64,000 nucleotides of DNA, from contig NZ_CP068047.1 in assembly GCF_016698645.1 (NCBI RefSeq), positions 558,001 through 622,000 of the forward strand, given 5' to 3'. The stretch comes from Devosia oryziradicis (GTDB lineage: Bacteria; Pseudomonadota; Alphaproteobacteria; Rhizobiales; Devosiaceae). The notes beneath the pieces are model-generated. The model made no database searches. It saw only the letters and a program-made list of their open reading frames with translations, and was not told the origin of the DNA. Shown piece by piece: positions 17,162-25,966 of this stretch (within the stretch, counting starts at the first letter, position 1; each line of letters begins with the position of its first letter). Made by a program: the position numbers and the translations under genes.

Positions 17162-17163
17162 GG

Positions 17164-17994
17164 TCAGTGACCCAGCGTCGCTTCGATACGGCCACGCAGC
17201 TGTGGCGTCACCGCCGGCCGCGTGCCGAACCAGGCCTCAAAGCCGGGCACGGCCTGGTGCAACAGCATGCCCAGGCCATCCACCGTCTTCAGGCCGCGGG
17301 TCCGGGCCTCGGCCAGGAGCGGCGTCTCGAGCGGCACATAGACGATGTCGGTGACCAGCGACCGATGCGGCAGCAACGACAGATCGAGGTTGTCGAAGCG
17401 GCTGCCATGCATGCCGATCGCTGTGGTGTTGACCACCAGGCCCACCCCGGGCGCGCCCTGGTTGAACCAATCCAGCGGATGGGGCGCGATGCCTGGCCCC
17501 AATTCCCGGCTCAAGGCCTCGGCAGTTGCCAAGGTCCGGTTGAGGAGGTGGATCGTTCCGATGCCACGGCTTTGCAGAGCCACCAGGATTGCCCTGGCCG
17601 CGCCGCCGGCGCCCAGCACGATGGCGCTCTCCAACCCATCCGACCAGCCTGGCGCACCGGCATCGAGATTGCCCAGAAAGCCGAGATAGTCGGTGTTGGT
17701 GCCGTGCACCTTTCCGTCCCGCACCACCAACGTGTTGACCGCCCCAATGCGGGTCGCCAGCGGGTCGACGCTGTCGCACAGGGCGAACACGGCTTCCTTG
17801 TGCGGAATGGTGACATTGCCGCCGGCAAATTCGCCGCGACGCAGGCGCTCGAAGAAAGCTGGCAGCGCTTCGGGCGTGACATCGATGGCTTGGTAACTGC
17901 CATCGATCCCGCGCTCTTCCAGCCAGGTCCCATGGATCAGCGGCGAGCGGGAATGGTTGATGGGGTGGCCGATGACGAAAGCTTTGGTGGTCAC
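17164..17994 (-). CDS. aroE: Shikimate dehydrogenase (NADP+)
   Basis: Reduces 3-dehydroshikimate in aromatic amino acid synthesis. The 276-residue protein has the substrate motif NHSRSP, the catalytic pair K66 (TIPHKE) and D102 (NTDYLGF), N87 in GAVNT, and the NADP loop GAGGAARA. It starts with GTG at 17994 overlapping the maf stop as GTGA. The core CACGTG at this junction is not a parS site. Confidence 0.95.
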   Translation of the reverse strand: MTTKAFVIGHPINHSRSPLIHGTWLEERGIDGSYQAIDVTPEALPAFFERLRRGEFAGGNVTIPHKEAVFALCDSVDPLATRIGAVNTLVVRDGKVHGTNTDYLGFLGNLDAGAPGWSDGLESAIVLGAGGAARAILVALQSRGIGTIHLLNRTLATAEALSRELGPGIAPHPLDWFNQGAPGVGLVVNTTAIGMHGSRFDNLDLSLLPHRSLVTDIVYVPLETPLLAEARTRGLKTVDGLGMLLHQAVPGFEAWFGTRPAVTPQLRGRIEATLGH

Positions 17995-18584
17995 GTGAGG
18001 GTCTCGGGAGCAACGGCCCGCAAAGCGGCCAAGAGCGGCAGCAGCGGCAGGCCCAGAATGGTGAAATAGTCGCCGTTCACCGTCTCGAACAGGCGGATGG
18101 AAGGACCTTCGAGCCGGTAGCCGCCCACCGAGGCGAGGATAGCGTCGCCTTCGCGCTCGAGCACGTCATCGCGTTCGGCTTGCGAGAATTCGCGCAGCGT
18201 CAGTTCGGCGGTTTCAACCCCCGACCACAACAGGATGCCATCGCGGACCAGGGCAACCGCTGCGTTGAGGCGATGGGTCTTGCCGCGCAGGTAATCCAGC
18301 TGGTCGGCCGCTTGGGCGCGGTTAGCCGGCTTGTGCAAAAGTTCCGTGCCCAGGCTCAAGGTCTGGTCGGCGCCAATGACAATGGCACCCGGATGGGCGG
18401 CGGCGACCGATGCGGCCTTGCCTTCAGCGAGGCGCAAAGCCACGTCGCGACCATCCCCGCCCGCCGCCAAAACCGAGGCTTCCAGCGATCGTTCGTCGAT
18501 ACTGGCGGGCATCGTCGAAAAGGCCAAACCAGCCTGTTGCAGCAGGGTTTTTCGGGCAGCGCTCTGGGAGGCGAGGATCAGCAT
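17991..18584 (-). CDS. maf: Maf-like nucleoside triphosphate pyrophosphatase
   Basis: Hydrolyses non-canonical or methylated nucleotides in characterised homologues. The 197-residue protein opens LILASQSAARK (Maf signature S-x-S-x-R) and has the IGADQT motif and the GGYRLEG-type C-terminal segment. First gene of the leftward operon, so its promoter lies in the putative origin region. Related genomes often carry the DUF299 (PEP synthase regulatory) gene between maf and hemE; it is absent here. Confidence 0.92.
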   Translation of the reverse strand: MLILASQSAARKTLLQQAGLAFSTMPASIDERSLEASVLAAGGDGRDVALRLAEGKAASVAAAHPGAIVIGADQTLSLGTELLHKPANRAQAADQLDYLRGKTHRLNAAVALVRDGILLWSGVETAELTLREFSQAERDDVLEREGDAILASVGGYRLEGPSIRLFETVNGDYFTILGLPLLPLLAALRAVAPETLT

Positions 18585-19025
18585 GCACCGATGTTTTCCA
18601 CACTGTCATCCCCAGCTCAAGACCCGGCCTGTGACAATGACTCATGGTTTTGCCAGAGGCGGCGATTTGTTCGACTTGGTTACCAAAGGATTAACAATTG
18701 GACTCGGCCGCGCCCTGTCAGAGCCGGTGGGATAGGTCTGGGGAAAAGTCCGCTCCGGTCAACACGCGTGATCCAGCGGTTTTGCACATGCCGATTCGAA
18801 TCATTGACTCGGCAGGCGCCTCGTTAAGACGTCGTTAATCATTTTGGCGCGGCTGGCGCTGCCAATGATTCACAGCCGCTGTTAACGGTCGGTTTACCAT
18901 GGGCTGCGCCGTTGTGCCGCCATGAGGGCGATTGTGGATGGCGCTGAATTGGCTCAAAACACGGCCATGATAATACTGATACGAAGACAGAAAGACTCTT
19001 TAGGGGTTTGGAAGGGAAGCAAGGC
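18585..19025. other. Putative chromosomal replication origin (oriC)
   Basis: Gene-free 441 bp between divergent maf and hemE. GANTC sites lie at 18639, 18701, 18793, 18798, 18806, 18867 and 18994. A perfect CtrA box TTAA-N7-TTAA is at 18824-18838; near matches are TTAC-N7-TTAA at 18680-18694 and TTAA-N7-TTTA at 18882-18896. DnaA-box-like sequences are TTTTCCACA (18594), TGATCCAGC (18769), TGATTCACA (18866) and TGTGGATGG (18934), with TCCCCA-type weak boxes at 18609 and 18739. hemE is the classical neighbour of the origin in Caulobacter and several Hyphomicrobiales, and genes diverge on both sides. Function is inferred. Confidence 0.75.
18949..18976 (+). promoter_or_regulatory. Candidate hemE promoter
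   Basis: TTGGCT (18949-18954), a 16-bp spacer and TAATAC (18971-18976) resemble a sigma-70 promoter about 50 bp before the hemE start. Situated at the right edge of the putative origin. Confidence 0.35.
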
Positions 19026-20051
19026 GTGACCCACAAGCCTCTCCTCGCCACCGTGCTCGGCCAGCGCCAGGAACGGCCACCGATCTGGATCATGCGCCAG
19101 GCGGGCCGCTATCTGCCCGAATATCGGGAGATCCGGACCAGGGCCAAGAACTTCCTCGAGCTCTGCTATTCGCCCGACCTCGCCACCGAGGTCACGCTGC
19201 AGCCCTTGCGGCGGTTCGACCTCGATGCAGCGATCCTGTTCTCGGACATTCTGGTCATCCCCGATGCGCTCGGTCAGTCGGTGCGCTTCGAAGCCGGAGA
19301 AGGTCCTGTCCTTGATCCGGTGGATGTTGCCGGCATCGACAGGCTGGGGAAGGAAAAGAATCCGCTGGACCATCTGGCGCCGGTCCTGGAGACCTTGCGG
19401 CGCCTGCGCGCTGCTATCGCCCCGGAAAAGACCTTGATTGGCTTCTGTGGCTCTCCCTGGACGGTGGCGACCTATATGATCGGTGGCAAGGGCTCGTCCG
19501 ACCAAGCCGCAGCAAGGCTATTTGCCCTGCGCTACCCGCAAGCCTTTGCCACACTGCTCAATGTCCTGGTCGAAACCAGCATTGATTATCTGGTGGCGCA
19601 GTTCGAGGCCGGCGCCAACGTCGTGCAGCTGTTCGAAAGCTGGGCGCTCAATCTGGATGACGCGGCCTTTGCCAGCCATGTGATCGAACCCAACCGGCGC
19701 GTCGTGGCTGGTGTGCGGGCCCGCGTGCCCAATGCGCCGATCATCGGTTTTCCCCGGGGCGCTGCGGGCAACCTGGCGCGGTACGCCGCAGAGACCGGTG
19801 TCAATGCGCTGGGGCTCGACTACGCCACGCCGCTCGATTTTGCACGGACCTTACCCCCTTCGCTGCCGGTGCAGGGCAACCTGGACCCGTTGCGGCTGGT
19901 GGCCGGTGGCGAGCAGCTTGACCAGCGGGTTGACGCCATTATCGCCGCCTTTGCCGATCGGCCGCATATCTTCAACCTGGGTCATGGCATCGTGCCGGAA
20001 ACCCCGATCAAGCATGTGGAGCGCCTGGTCGACCGGGTCAAGAACGGCTGA
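19026..20051 (+). CDS. hemE: Uroporphyrinogen decarboxylase
   Basis: Converts uroporphyrinogen III to coproporphyrinogen III in haem synthesis. The protein is 341 residues from GTG 19026, with the signature PIWIMRQAGRYLPEYR near the N-terminus (R24, R28 for substrate carboxylates) and GFCGSPWT later. I prefer GTG 19026 over the upstream ATG 19008 because GGAAGGG lies between them at ribosome-site distance from the GTG. Followed by hemJ at 27 bp: a haem pair next to the putative origin. Confidence 0.95.
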   Translation: MTHKPLLATVLGQRQERPPIWIMRQAGRYLPEYREIRTRAKNFLELCYSPDLATEVTLQPLRRFDLDAAILFSDILVIPDALGQSVRFEAGEGPVLDPVDVAGIDRLGKEKNPLDHLAPVLETLRRLRAAIAPEKTLIGFCGSPWTVATYMIGGKGSSDQAAARLFALRYPQAFATLLNVLVETSIDYLVAQFEAGANVVQLFESWALNLDDAAFASHVIEPNRRVVAGVRARVPNAPIIGFPRGAAGNLARYAAETGVNALGLDYATPLDFARTLPPSLPVQGNLDPLRLVAGGEQLDQRVDAIIAAFADRPHIFNLGHGIVPETPIKHVERLVDRVKNG

Positions 20052-20078
20052 TCGACGCGAATTCTAGAGGAGTGGGGC

Positions 20079-20507
20079 ATGTATGAATGGGTCAAGGCGC
20101 TGCATGTGATCTCGGTGATCGCCTGGATGGCCGGGATGATGTATCTGCCGCGCCTCTTTGTTTATCACGCCGAATCTGCCGCCGGGTCGGAGAAGTCCGA
20201 GACTTTCAAGGTCATGGAGCGCAAGCTTTATCGTGGCATCATTACCCCGGCGATGATCGCGACCTGGATCTTCGGGCTGTGGCTCGCTTTCGGCTTTGGC
20301 ATCGTCGATTTCTCCATGGGCTGGATGTGGCTCAAGGCGGCGATGGTGCTGGCGCTGTCGGGCGTTCATGGCTGGTATGGCGGGTTGCTGCGCAGGTTCC
20401 AGAACGATCAGAACACCAGGCCGCATACCTTCTATCGCGCGATCAACGAAATTCCCTTTGTCCTGGCCATCGTCATCGTCATCGCCGTCATCGTGAAGCC
20501 GTTTTGA
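20079..20507 (+). CDS. hemJ: Protoporphyrinogen IX oxidase HemJ
   Basis: Oxygen-independent-type membrane protoporphyrinogen oxidase found in most alphaproteobacteria. The 142-residue protein has four hydrophobic segments (about residues 6-22, 54-72, 82-98, 122-140), the conserved histidine H9 in KALHVISVIAWMAGM and the YLPRLFVYH segment. It follows hemE closely and so completes a two-gene haem unit. Confidence 0.93.
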   Translation: MYEWVKALHVISVIAWMAGMMYLPRLFVYHAESAAGSEKSETFKVMERKLYRGIITPAMIATWIFGLWLAFGFGIVDFSMGWMWLKAAMVLALSGVHGWYGGLLRRFQNDQNTRPHTFYRAINEIPFVLAIVIVIAVIVKPF

Positions 20508-20530
20508 CGGGACATGCCCTGCCGCTGGCT

Positions 20531-20544
20531 GTTTCACGTGAATC
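20531..20544. promoter_or_regulatory. parS-like site (GTTTCACGTGAATC)
   Basis: One mismatch to GTTTCACGTGAAAC. Intergenic between hemJ and rho, about 1.7 kb from the putative origin. A short hairpin CGGTTTC/GAAACCG follows at 20559-20577. Confidence 0.6.
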
Positions 20545-20711
20545 GGTTCCGCCGCGGCGGTTTCAACCTTGAAACCGGGCCCGGATCGCGCTACATGCCT
20601 ATCCAACGCATCCCAAATCATAGCTGACCGGCTCCGGTCGCTGCGCGGTGCCTACACCCTCCCAATATCGCCGACACGACGATCACGCTTCCCAATAGGG
20701 TCTCCCGCTAC

Positions 20712-21977
20712 ATGCAGAATATGAAGCTCAGCGAGCTCAAGGCCAAATCTCCGGCCGAACTCCTGGTGTTCGCTGAAGAACACGAGGTCGAGAACGCCTC
20801 GACCATGCGCAAACAGGAATTGATGTTTGCCATCCTCAAGGAACTGGCGGCCCAGGAAGTCGACATTACCGGCGAAGGCGTCGTCGAAGTCCTGCCTGAC
20901 GGTTTCGGTTTCCTGCGTTCCCCGGACGCCAACTATCTTCCGGGCCCCGATGACATCTATGTCAGCCCATCCCAGATTCGCCGCTTTGGTCTGCGGACCG
21001 GCGACACGGTCGAAGGCCAGATCCGGTCTCCCAAGGATGGCGAGCGCTATTTCGCGCTGCTCAAGGTCAATACCATCAATTTCGAAGACCCCGAGGCGGT
21101 TCGCCACAAGGTCAACTTCGACAACCTTACCCCGCTCTATCCCGAAGAACGCCTTCGCATGGAGCTGCCCGACCCGACGGTGAAGGATCGTTCGGCCCGC
21201 CTGCTCGATCTGGTTGCGCCACTTGGCAAGGGGCAACGTGCGCTGATTGTTGCTCCGCCGCGTACCGGTAAAACCGTACTGTTGCAGAATATCGCACAGT
21301 CAATCGCCACCAATCATCCCGAATGCTATCTGATCGTGCTGCTGATCGACGAGCGTCCGGAAGAAGTGACCGACATGCAGCGTTCGGTGCGCGGCGAAGT
21401 CATTTCCTCGACCTTCGACGAGCCGGCTTCGCGCCACGTCCAGGTCGCCGAAATGGTGATCGAAAAGGCCAAGCGCCTGGTCGAACACAAGCGCGATGTG
21501 GTCATCCTGCTCGATTCCATCACCCGCCTGGGCCGCGCCTATAACACCGTCGTGCCGAGCTCGGGCAAGGTCCTGACCGGTGGTGTGGACGCCAATGCCC
21601 TGCAGCGCCCCAAGCGCTTCTTCGGCGCCGCCCGCAACATCGAAGACGGCGGGTCGCTGACCATTATCTCGACTGCGCTGATCGATACCGGTTCGCGCAT
21701 GGACGAGGTGATCTTCGAAGAGTTCAAGGGCACCGGTAACTCGGAAATCATCCTTGACCGCAAGGTCGCCGACAAGCGTATCTTCCCGGCACTCGACATC
21801 ACCAAGTCCGGTACCCGCAAGGAAGAGCTGCTGGTCGAAGGCGACATCCTCAAGAAGATGTATGTGCTCCGCCGTATCCTCAACCCGATGGGAACGATCG
21901 ACGCGATGGAATTCCTGGTCGACAAGGTCCGCCAGACCAAGACCAATTCCGACTTCTTCGACTCGATGAATACCTGA
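20712..21977 (+). CDS. rho: Transcription termination factor Rho
   Basis: Hexameric RNA-dependent ATPase that terminates transcription. The 421-residue protein has an N-terminal SAP-like helical domain ([15 protein letters not shown]), the cold-shock RNA-binding domain with GFGFLRSPD, Walker [12 protein letters not shown], the DERPEEV segment and the SSG-KVL-GGVD Q-loop/R-loop region. It is the canonical neighbour of hemJ and mnmE in this order. A second in-frame ATG three codons in is an alternative start. Confidence 0.97.
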   Translation: MQNMKLSELKAKSPAELLVFAEEHEVENASTMRKQELMFAILKELAAQEVDITGEGVVEVLPDGFGFLRSPDANYLPGPDDIYVSPSQIRRFGLRTGDTVEGQIRSPKDGERYFALLKVNTINFEDPEAVRHKVNFDNLTPLYPEERLRMELPDPTVKDRSARLLDLVAPLGKGQRALIVAPPRTGKTVLLQNIAQSIATNHPECYLIVLLIDERPEEVTDMQRSVRGEVISSTFDEPASRHVQVAEMVIEKAKRLVEHKRDVVILLDSITRLGRAYNTVVPSSGKVLTGGVDANALQRPKRFFGAARNIEDGGSLTIISTALIDTGSRMDEVIFEEFKGTGNSEIILDRKVADKRIFPALDITKSGTRKEELLVEGDILKKMYVLRRILNPMGTIDAMEFLVDKVRQTKTNSDFFDSMNT

Positions 21978-22004
21978 TCGCCCTAGCGATCGCTGACTTC
22001 TTGG

Positions 22005-22036
22005 AGCGACATGCATTTAGCGTGTCGCTTCTTGCT
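22005..22036 (+). terminator. Possible terminator after rho
   Basis: Stem AGCGACA (22005-22011) and TGTCGCT (22023-22029) with an 11-base loop, followed by TCTTGCTTT. The T-tract is interrupted, so it is a moderate candidate; it precedes mnmE by 15 bp and may only attenuate. Confidence 0.5.
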
Positions 22037-22050
22037 TTAGGGACGCTGCA

Positions 22051-23340
22051 ATGAGAGCTGGCGATACCATTGTTGCGCTGTCGTCCGGAGCAACGCCCTC
22101 CGGCGTGGCGGTCATCCGTCTTTCGGGACCGGCCACGCACGCAATTGTCGAGGCCGTAGCGGGCAGCGTGCCGGCGCCGCGGCGACTGACCCTGCGGCCG
22201 ATCGGGCAAGACTCGCTGCTCGATCGCGGCCTCGTCGCCTGGTTTCCTGCGCCCCACAGCTTTACCGGCGAGGACTGCGCCGAACTTCAGGTGCATGGCT
22301 CGCCCGCCGGCGTCCGCGCTATTCTCAAACTCGTCACCAGCAAGGGTGCGCGCTTGGCCGAAGCCGGCGAATTCACCCGCCGGGCTTTCGAGAACGGCAA
22401 GCTGGACCTGGTGGAGATCGAGGGGCTTGGCGATCTGCTGGAGGCCGAAACCGAGAAGCAGCGGCGGCAGGCCCTGGCGCGGTTCGAAGGCGGCCTGTCA
22501 CAGCGCATTGATGCCTGGCGCGACCAGTTGCTCGATCTACGCGCCGAGATCGAAGCGCGGCTGGATTTCTCCGACGAAGGCGACGTCTCCGACCTGCCTG
22601 CGAATTTCGGCGCCAGCATCGCGACCTTGCAGGACGATATTGGCGGAGCGCTGGCCTCGGTCGAGCATGGGCGCATCGTGCGCGAGGGTATCCGCGTCGC
22701 ACTTGCCGGTCCGCCAAATGCCGGGAAATCCAGCCTGCTCAATGCCTTGGCCAAATCCGATATTGCCATCGTAACGGACGAGGCCGGCACGACGCGCGAC
22801 GTGCGCGAAGTGCCGCTTGATATCAATGGCCAACTCTACATCTTGCTCGACCTGGCTGGCCTGCGCGAGACCGACAGCAAGGCTGAGGCCGAGGGCGTAC
22901 GCCGGGCGCGGTTGGCCATCGACCAAGCCGACATCGTGCTATGGCTGAGTGCCCCCGATCTCCCTGCCGACACTTCCCCAAACCATGATCCGCGCCACCT
23001 TCGCGTGGCAACTAAGCGCGATCTGGGCGAGGTGCCCGGCGCAGACATTTCCGTGTCTGCCCGGAGCGGCGACGGTCTAGCGGAACTGCTGATTTGCATC
23101 GAAAGGATGGGGCAGACTCTGGCGACCGGGGAACCGTCCTTGCTCAGTCGCGAACGCGATCGGTTGGCGCTGGCCGGTGCAGTCGAAGCACTGCAAGCGG
23201 CGATGCGACAATTGCCCATGCCCGAATTGGCGGCCGAAAGTCTGCGACAAGCCTCTCAGGCGCTGGAGCGCCTGGTCGGGCGACTTGATGCAGAGCGGGT
23301 GCTGGACAGGCTCTTTGCCAGCTTCTGTATCGGCAAATGA
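22051..23340 (+). CDS. mnmE: tRNA modification GTPase MnmE
   Basis: Works with MnmG to install 5-carboxymethylaminomethyl on the wobble uridine of certain tRNAs. The 429-residue protein has the N-terminal folate-binding domain (DTIVALSSG start), a helical domain interrupted by a G domain with GPPNAGKSSLLN and DEAGTTRD, and the diagnostic C-terminal CIGK (426-429). Its stop codon overlaps a parS-like site, and mnmG follows after 92 bp. Confidence 0.96.
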   Translation: MRAGDTIVALSSGATPSGVAVIRLSGPATHAIVEAVAGSVPAPRRLTLRPIGQDSLLDRGLVAWFPAPHSFTGEDCAELQVHGSPAGVRAILKLVTSKGARLAEAGEFTRRAFENGKLDLVEIEGLGDLLEAETEKQRRQALARFEGGLSQRIDAWRDQLLDLRAEIEARLDFSDEGDVSDLPANFGASIATLQDDIGGALASVEHGRIVREGIRVALAGPPNAGKSSLLNALAKSDIAIVTDEAGTTRDVREVPLDINGQLYILLDLAGLRETDSKAEAEGVRRARLAIDQADIVLWLSAPDLPADTSPNHDPRHLRVATKRDLGEVPGADISVSARSGDGLAELLICIERMGQTLATGEPSLLSRERDRLALAGAVEALQAAMRQLPMPELAAESLRQASQALERLVGRLDAERVLDRLFASFCIGK

Positions 23341-23352
23341 TTCACGTGAAAC
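23339..23352. promoter_or_regulatory. parS-like site (GATTCACGTGAAAC)
   Basis: One mismatch to GTTTCACGTGAAAC. Overlaps the mnmE stop codon. First of two sites 46 bp apart in the mnmE-mnmG gap. Confidence 0.65.
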
Positions 23353-23384
23353 ATTGGTGGGCAGCAGCAGCGATCCTGTGAATT

Positions 23385-23398
23385 GATTCACGTGAAAC
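23385..23398. promoter_or_regulatory. parS-like site (GATTCACGTGAAAC)
   Basis: Identical in sequence to the site 46 bp upstream, including the following ATTGG; both lie in the mnmE-mnmG gap. Confidence 0.65.
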
Positions 23399-23432
23399 AT
23401 TGGCCTATTGAGGCGAGCCTCGGAGTTACGCC

Positions 23433-25295
23433 ATGACAGACTATGCCGTCATCATCGTTGGAGGGGGTCACGCCGGCTGCGAAGCTGCGGCCGCCTCTGC
23501 TCGCCTGGGCGTTCCCACGGCGCTGGTGACGCACAAGTTCGCCACCATCGGCGAAATGAGCTGCAACCCGGCCATTGGCGGGCTGGGCAAGGGTCACCTG
23601 GTGCGTGAGATCGATGCGCTGGATGGTCTGATGGGCCGCGTGGCCGACCAGGCCGGTATCCAGTTCCGCGTACTGAACCGTCGCAAGGGGCCCGCCGTGC
23701 GTGGACCGCGCGCGCAGGCCGATCGCAAGCTCTATCGGCAGGCGATGCAGGCGGCCATAACGGCTCAGCCCAATCTCGATGTCATCGAGGGCGAAGTCGA
23801 CGACATCGAAATGAGCGATGGCGCGGTGAGCGGAGTCGTGCTGCTGGACGGTCGTCGCCTGGGTGCCAAGGCCGTAGTCCTGACCACGGGCACGTTCCTG
23901 CGTGGTCTCATTCATCGGGGTGAGGAGACGACGCCTGCCGGCCGTCTGGGTGAACGACCGGTGCTGGGCCTATCGACCCGGCTCGAAGCCCTGGGGCTGC
24001 AATTGGGCCGGCTTAAGACCGGTACGCCCGCGCGCCTCGACGCCACCAGCATCGACTATTCCGGGCTCGAGGAGCAGCCGGCTGATAATCCGCCGGAGGC
24101 CTTCTCCGCGCTCACCCGGGCTATCACTATCCCACAGATCTCATGCCATATTACGCGCACCACGGCAGAGACCCATCGCATCATCTCGGAAAACCTGCAT
24201 CGCTCGGCGATGTATTCCGGCCGAATCCAGAGCCGCGGACCGCGCTATTGCCCCTCCATAGAGGATAAGGTGGTGCGCTTTGCCGATCGCGATAGCCACC
24301 AGATTTTCCTGGAACCAGAAGGACTTGACGATCCCACCGTCTATCCCAACGGGCTCTCCACGTCTCTGCCGGCGGATGTCCAGGAAGCTTTCCTGCGCTC
24401 CATGCCCGGCCTCGAAAACGTCCGCATCGTCCGGCCGGGCTACGCCATCGAATATGACTATGTCGATCCGCGGGAACTGAGGTCCACGCTCGAAGTCAAG
24501 CGGCAGCCTGGCCTCTATCTTGCCGGGCAGATCAACGGAACAACCGGCTACGAAGAGGCCGGCGCCCAGGGCTTGCTGGCCGGCGCAAATGCGGCGCTGG
24601 CAGCATCCGGCCAAGAGCCCATGATCCTGTCGCGCACCGAGAGCTATCTTGGCGTGATGGTTGATGACCTGGTCACGCGCGGCGTCTCCGAGCCCTATAG
24701 GATGTTCACCTCGCGCGCCGAATTCCGGCTGCATCTGCGGGCCGATAATGCCGACCAGCGCCTGACCCCGCTTGGTACGGCCCGCGGCCTGGTGGGCGAA
24801 CAACGTCGTGACCTCTTCTCCACCAAGATCGACGCCTTGTCGAAGGGACGCTCGTTGCTGACGACGCTGACCGCCACGCCGAATGTCGCGCGTAAAGCCG
24901 GCATACCGGTCAATGAGGATGGCAAGCTGCGCTCGGCCTTCGATTTGCTGTCCTATCCGGATGTCATGCCCGACGACGCGATACGGCTATGGCCGGAGAT
25001 TGCCGCGATAGCCCCTGATATTATCGAACAACTCGTCGTCGACGCCCAGTATGCCGTCTATCTCGATCGCCAGCGCGACGATATCGACGCCGTGCGGCGG
25101 GACGAGCAAAAACCCATTCCGGAAGATATGGACTTTACAGCCATTCCCGGTCTTTCGATGGAGATCCGGCAGAAACTGCAGCAGTTCCGGCCGCAGACCA
25201 TCGCACAGGCACAAGCCATGGATGGCATGACGCCGGCTGCCGTCACACTGCTTCTGGCGGTCATCCGGCGCGGTGAATTCCGCAAGGCGGGTTGA
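23433..25295 (+). CDS. mnmG: tRNA uridine-5-carboxymethylaminomethyl synthesis enzyme MnmG
   Basis: FAD- and NADH-dependent partner of MnmE in wobble-uridine modification. The 620-residue protein starts with the FAD-binding [12 protein letters not shown], has the CNPAIGG-GKG and GTFLRG segments, and the C-terminal MnmE-binding helical domain. Size is normal. Its stop overlaps the rsmG start (TGATG), matching the conserved mnmE-mnmG-rsmG-parA-parB order. Confidence 0.97.
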   Translation: MTDYAVIIVGGGHAGCEAAAASARLGVPTALVTHKFATIGEMSCNPAIGGLGKGHLVREIDALDGLMGRVADQAGIQFRVLNRRKGPAVRGPRAQADRKLYRQAMQAAITAQPNLDVIEGEVDDIEMSDGAVSGVVLLDGRRLGAKAVVLTTGTFLRGLIHRGEETTPAGRLGERPVLGLSTRLEALGLQLGRLKTGTPARLDATSIDYSGLEEQPADNPPEAFSALTRAITIPQISCHITRTTAETHRIISENLHRSAMYSGRIQSRGPRYCPSIEDKVVRFADRDSHQIFLEPEGLDDPTVYPNGLSTSLPADVQEAFLRSMPGLENVRIVRPGYAIEYDYVDPRELRSTLEVKRQPGLYLAGQINGTTGYEEAGAQGLLAGANAALAASGQEPMILSRTESYLGVMVDDLVTRGVSEPYRMFTSRAEFRLHLRADNADQRLTPLGTARGLVGEQRRDLFSTKIDALSKGRSLLTTLTATPNVARKAGIPVNEDGKLRSAFDLLSYPDVMPDDAIRLWPEIAAIAPDIIEQLVVDAQYAVYLDRQRDDIDAVRRDEQKPIPEDMDFTAIPGLSMEIRQKLQQFRPQTIAQAQAMDGMTPAAVTLLLAVIRRGEFRKAG

Positions 25296-25942
25296 TGGCC
25301 GGCCCCGAGGATATCAGGCCATACGAACCTTACTTCACGCGGCCCTTCCGTGAGGTCGCAGACGATCTGGAATCCTATGCTCAACTGATGGTCAAGTGGC
25401 AGTCGGTACAGAATCTTGTTTCACGTGAAACACTACCTGATATCTGGTCGCGTCACTTTGCGGACAGCTTGCAGGTTCTAAAACTCCTCAAGGCCGGTGA
25501 TCACGCCTTCCTCGACTTCGGCAGCGGCGGTGGCTTGCCGGCACTGCCCCTGGCCATTGCGCTCAAGAGCCCGAATCACCATTTCACCCTGATCGAACCA
25601 AATGGCCGAAAGGTCAGCTTCCTGCGCACGGTTGCGCGTGAGTTGGGGTTGGTCGTTACCGTGGAAGGCCGGCGCAGCGACCAGGTTGATTCACGTGAAA
25701 CACCTGCGCCCGATATCCTAACATCCCGCGCCTTGGCGGCTTTGCCCACGCTGTGCGGCTGGATGGCGCCCTTCTTCGCCCCTTCGACGCGCGCTATCCT
25801 GCACAAAGGACGGGAACATGGTGAAGAACTGACGGATGCCGCTACGCATTGGGACTTCGACGTGGTAGTAAGTGCCAGTGACATCGATCAAAGCGGCGTC
25901 ATGCTCACGCTGTCAAATTTGCGTGTTAAATCAGTTAGTTAG
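25295..25942 (+). CDS. rsmG: 16S rRNA (guanine527-N7)-methyltransferase
   Basis: SAM-dependent methyltransferase modifying G527 of 16S rRNA. The 215-residue protein has the SAM-binding LDFGSGGGLPALPLAI motif and the FLRTVAREL segment. I start it at ATG 25295, overlapping the mnmG stop; a TTG at 25292 is possible. It contains two parS-like palindromes read as VSRET and DSRET, the first being a perfect 16-bp match to TGTTTCACGTGAAACA. Confidence 0.95.
   Translation: MAGPEDIRPYEPYFTRPFREVADDLESYAQLMVKWQSVQNLVSRETLPDIWSRHFADSLQVLKLLKAGDHAFLDFGSGGGLPALPLAIALKSPNHHFTLIEPNGRKVSFLRTVARELGLVVTVEGRRSDQVDSRETPAPDILTSRALAALPTLCGWMAPFFAPSTRAILHKGREHGEELTDAATHWDFDVVVSASDIDQSGVMLTLSNLRVKSVS
25417..25432. 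promoter_or_regulatory. parS site (TGTTTCACGTGAAACA), perfect match
   Basis: Perfect 16-bp palindrome identical to the alphaproteobacterial ParB-binding consensus, inside rsmG where it encodes VSRET, about 0.5 kb before parA. Best single candidate for a ParB nucleation site here. Confidence 0.85.
25687..25702. promoter_or_regulatory. parS-like site (TGATTCACGTGAAACA)
   Basis: One mismatch to TGTTTCACGTGAAACA. Second site inside rsmG, encoding DSRET, 270 bp after the perfect one. Confidence 0.7.
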
Positions 25943-25966
25943 CGGCGAACGAGCTGGAGGCCTGTT

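Noticed and set aside
17988..18000. GGTCACGTGAGG at the maf/aroE junction as a further parS site
   Set aside because: Only the CACGTG core and one flanking pair match; the TT/AA arms required by ParB are missing.
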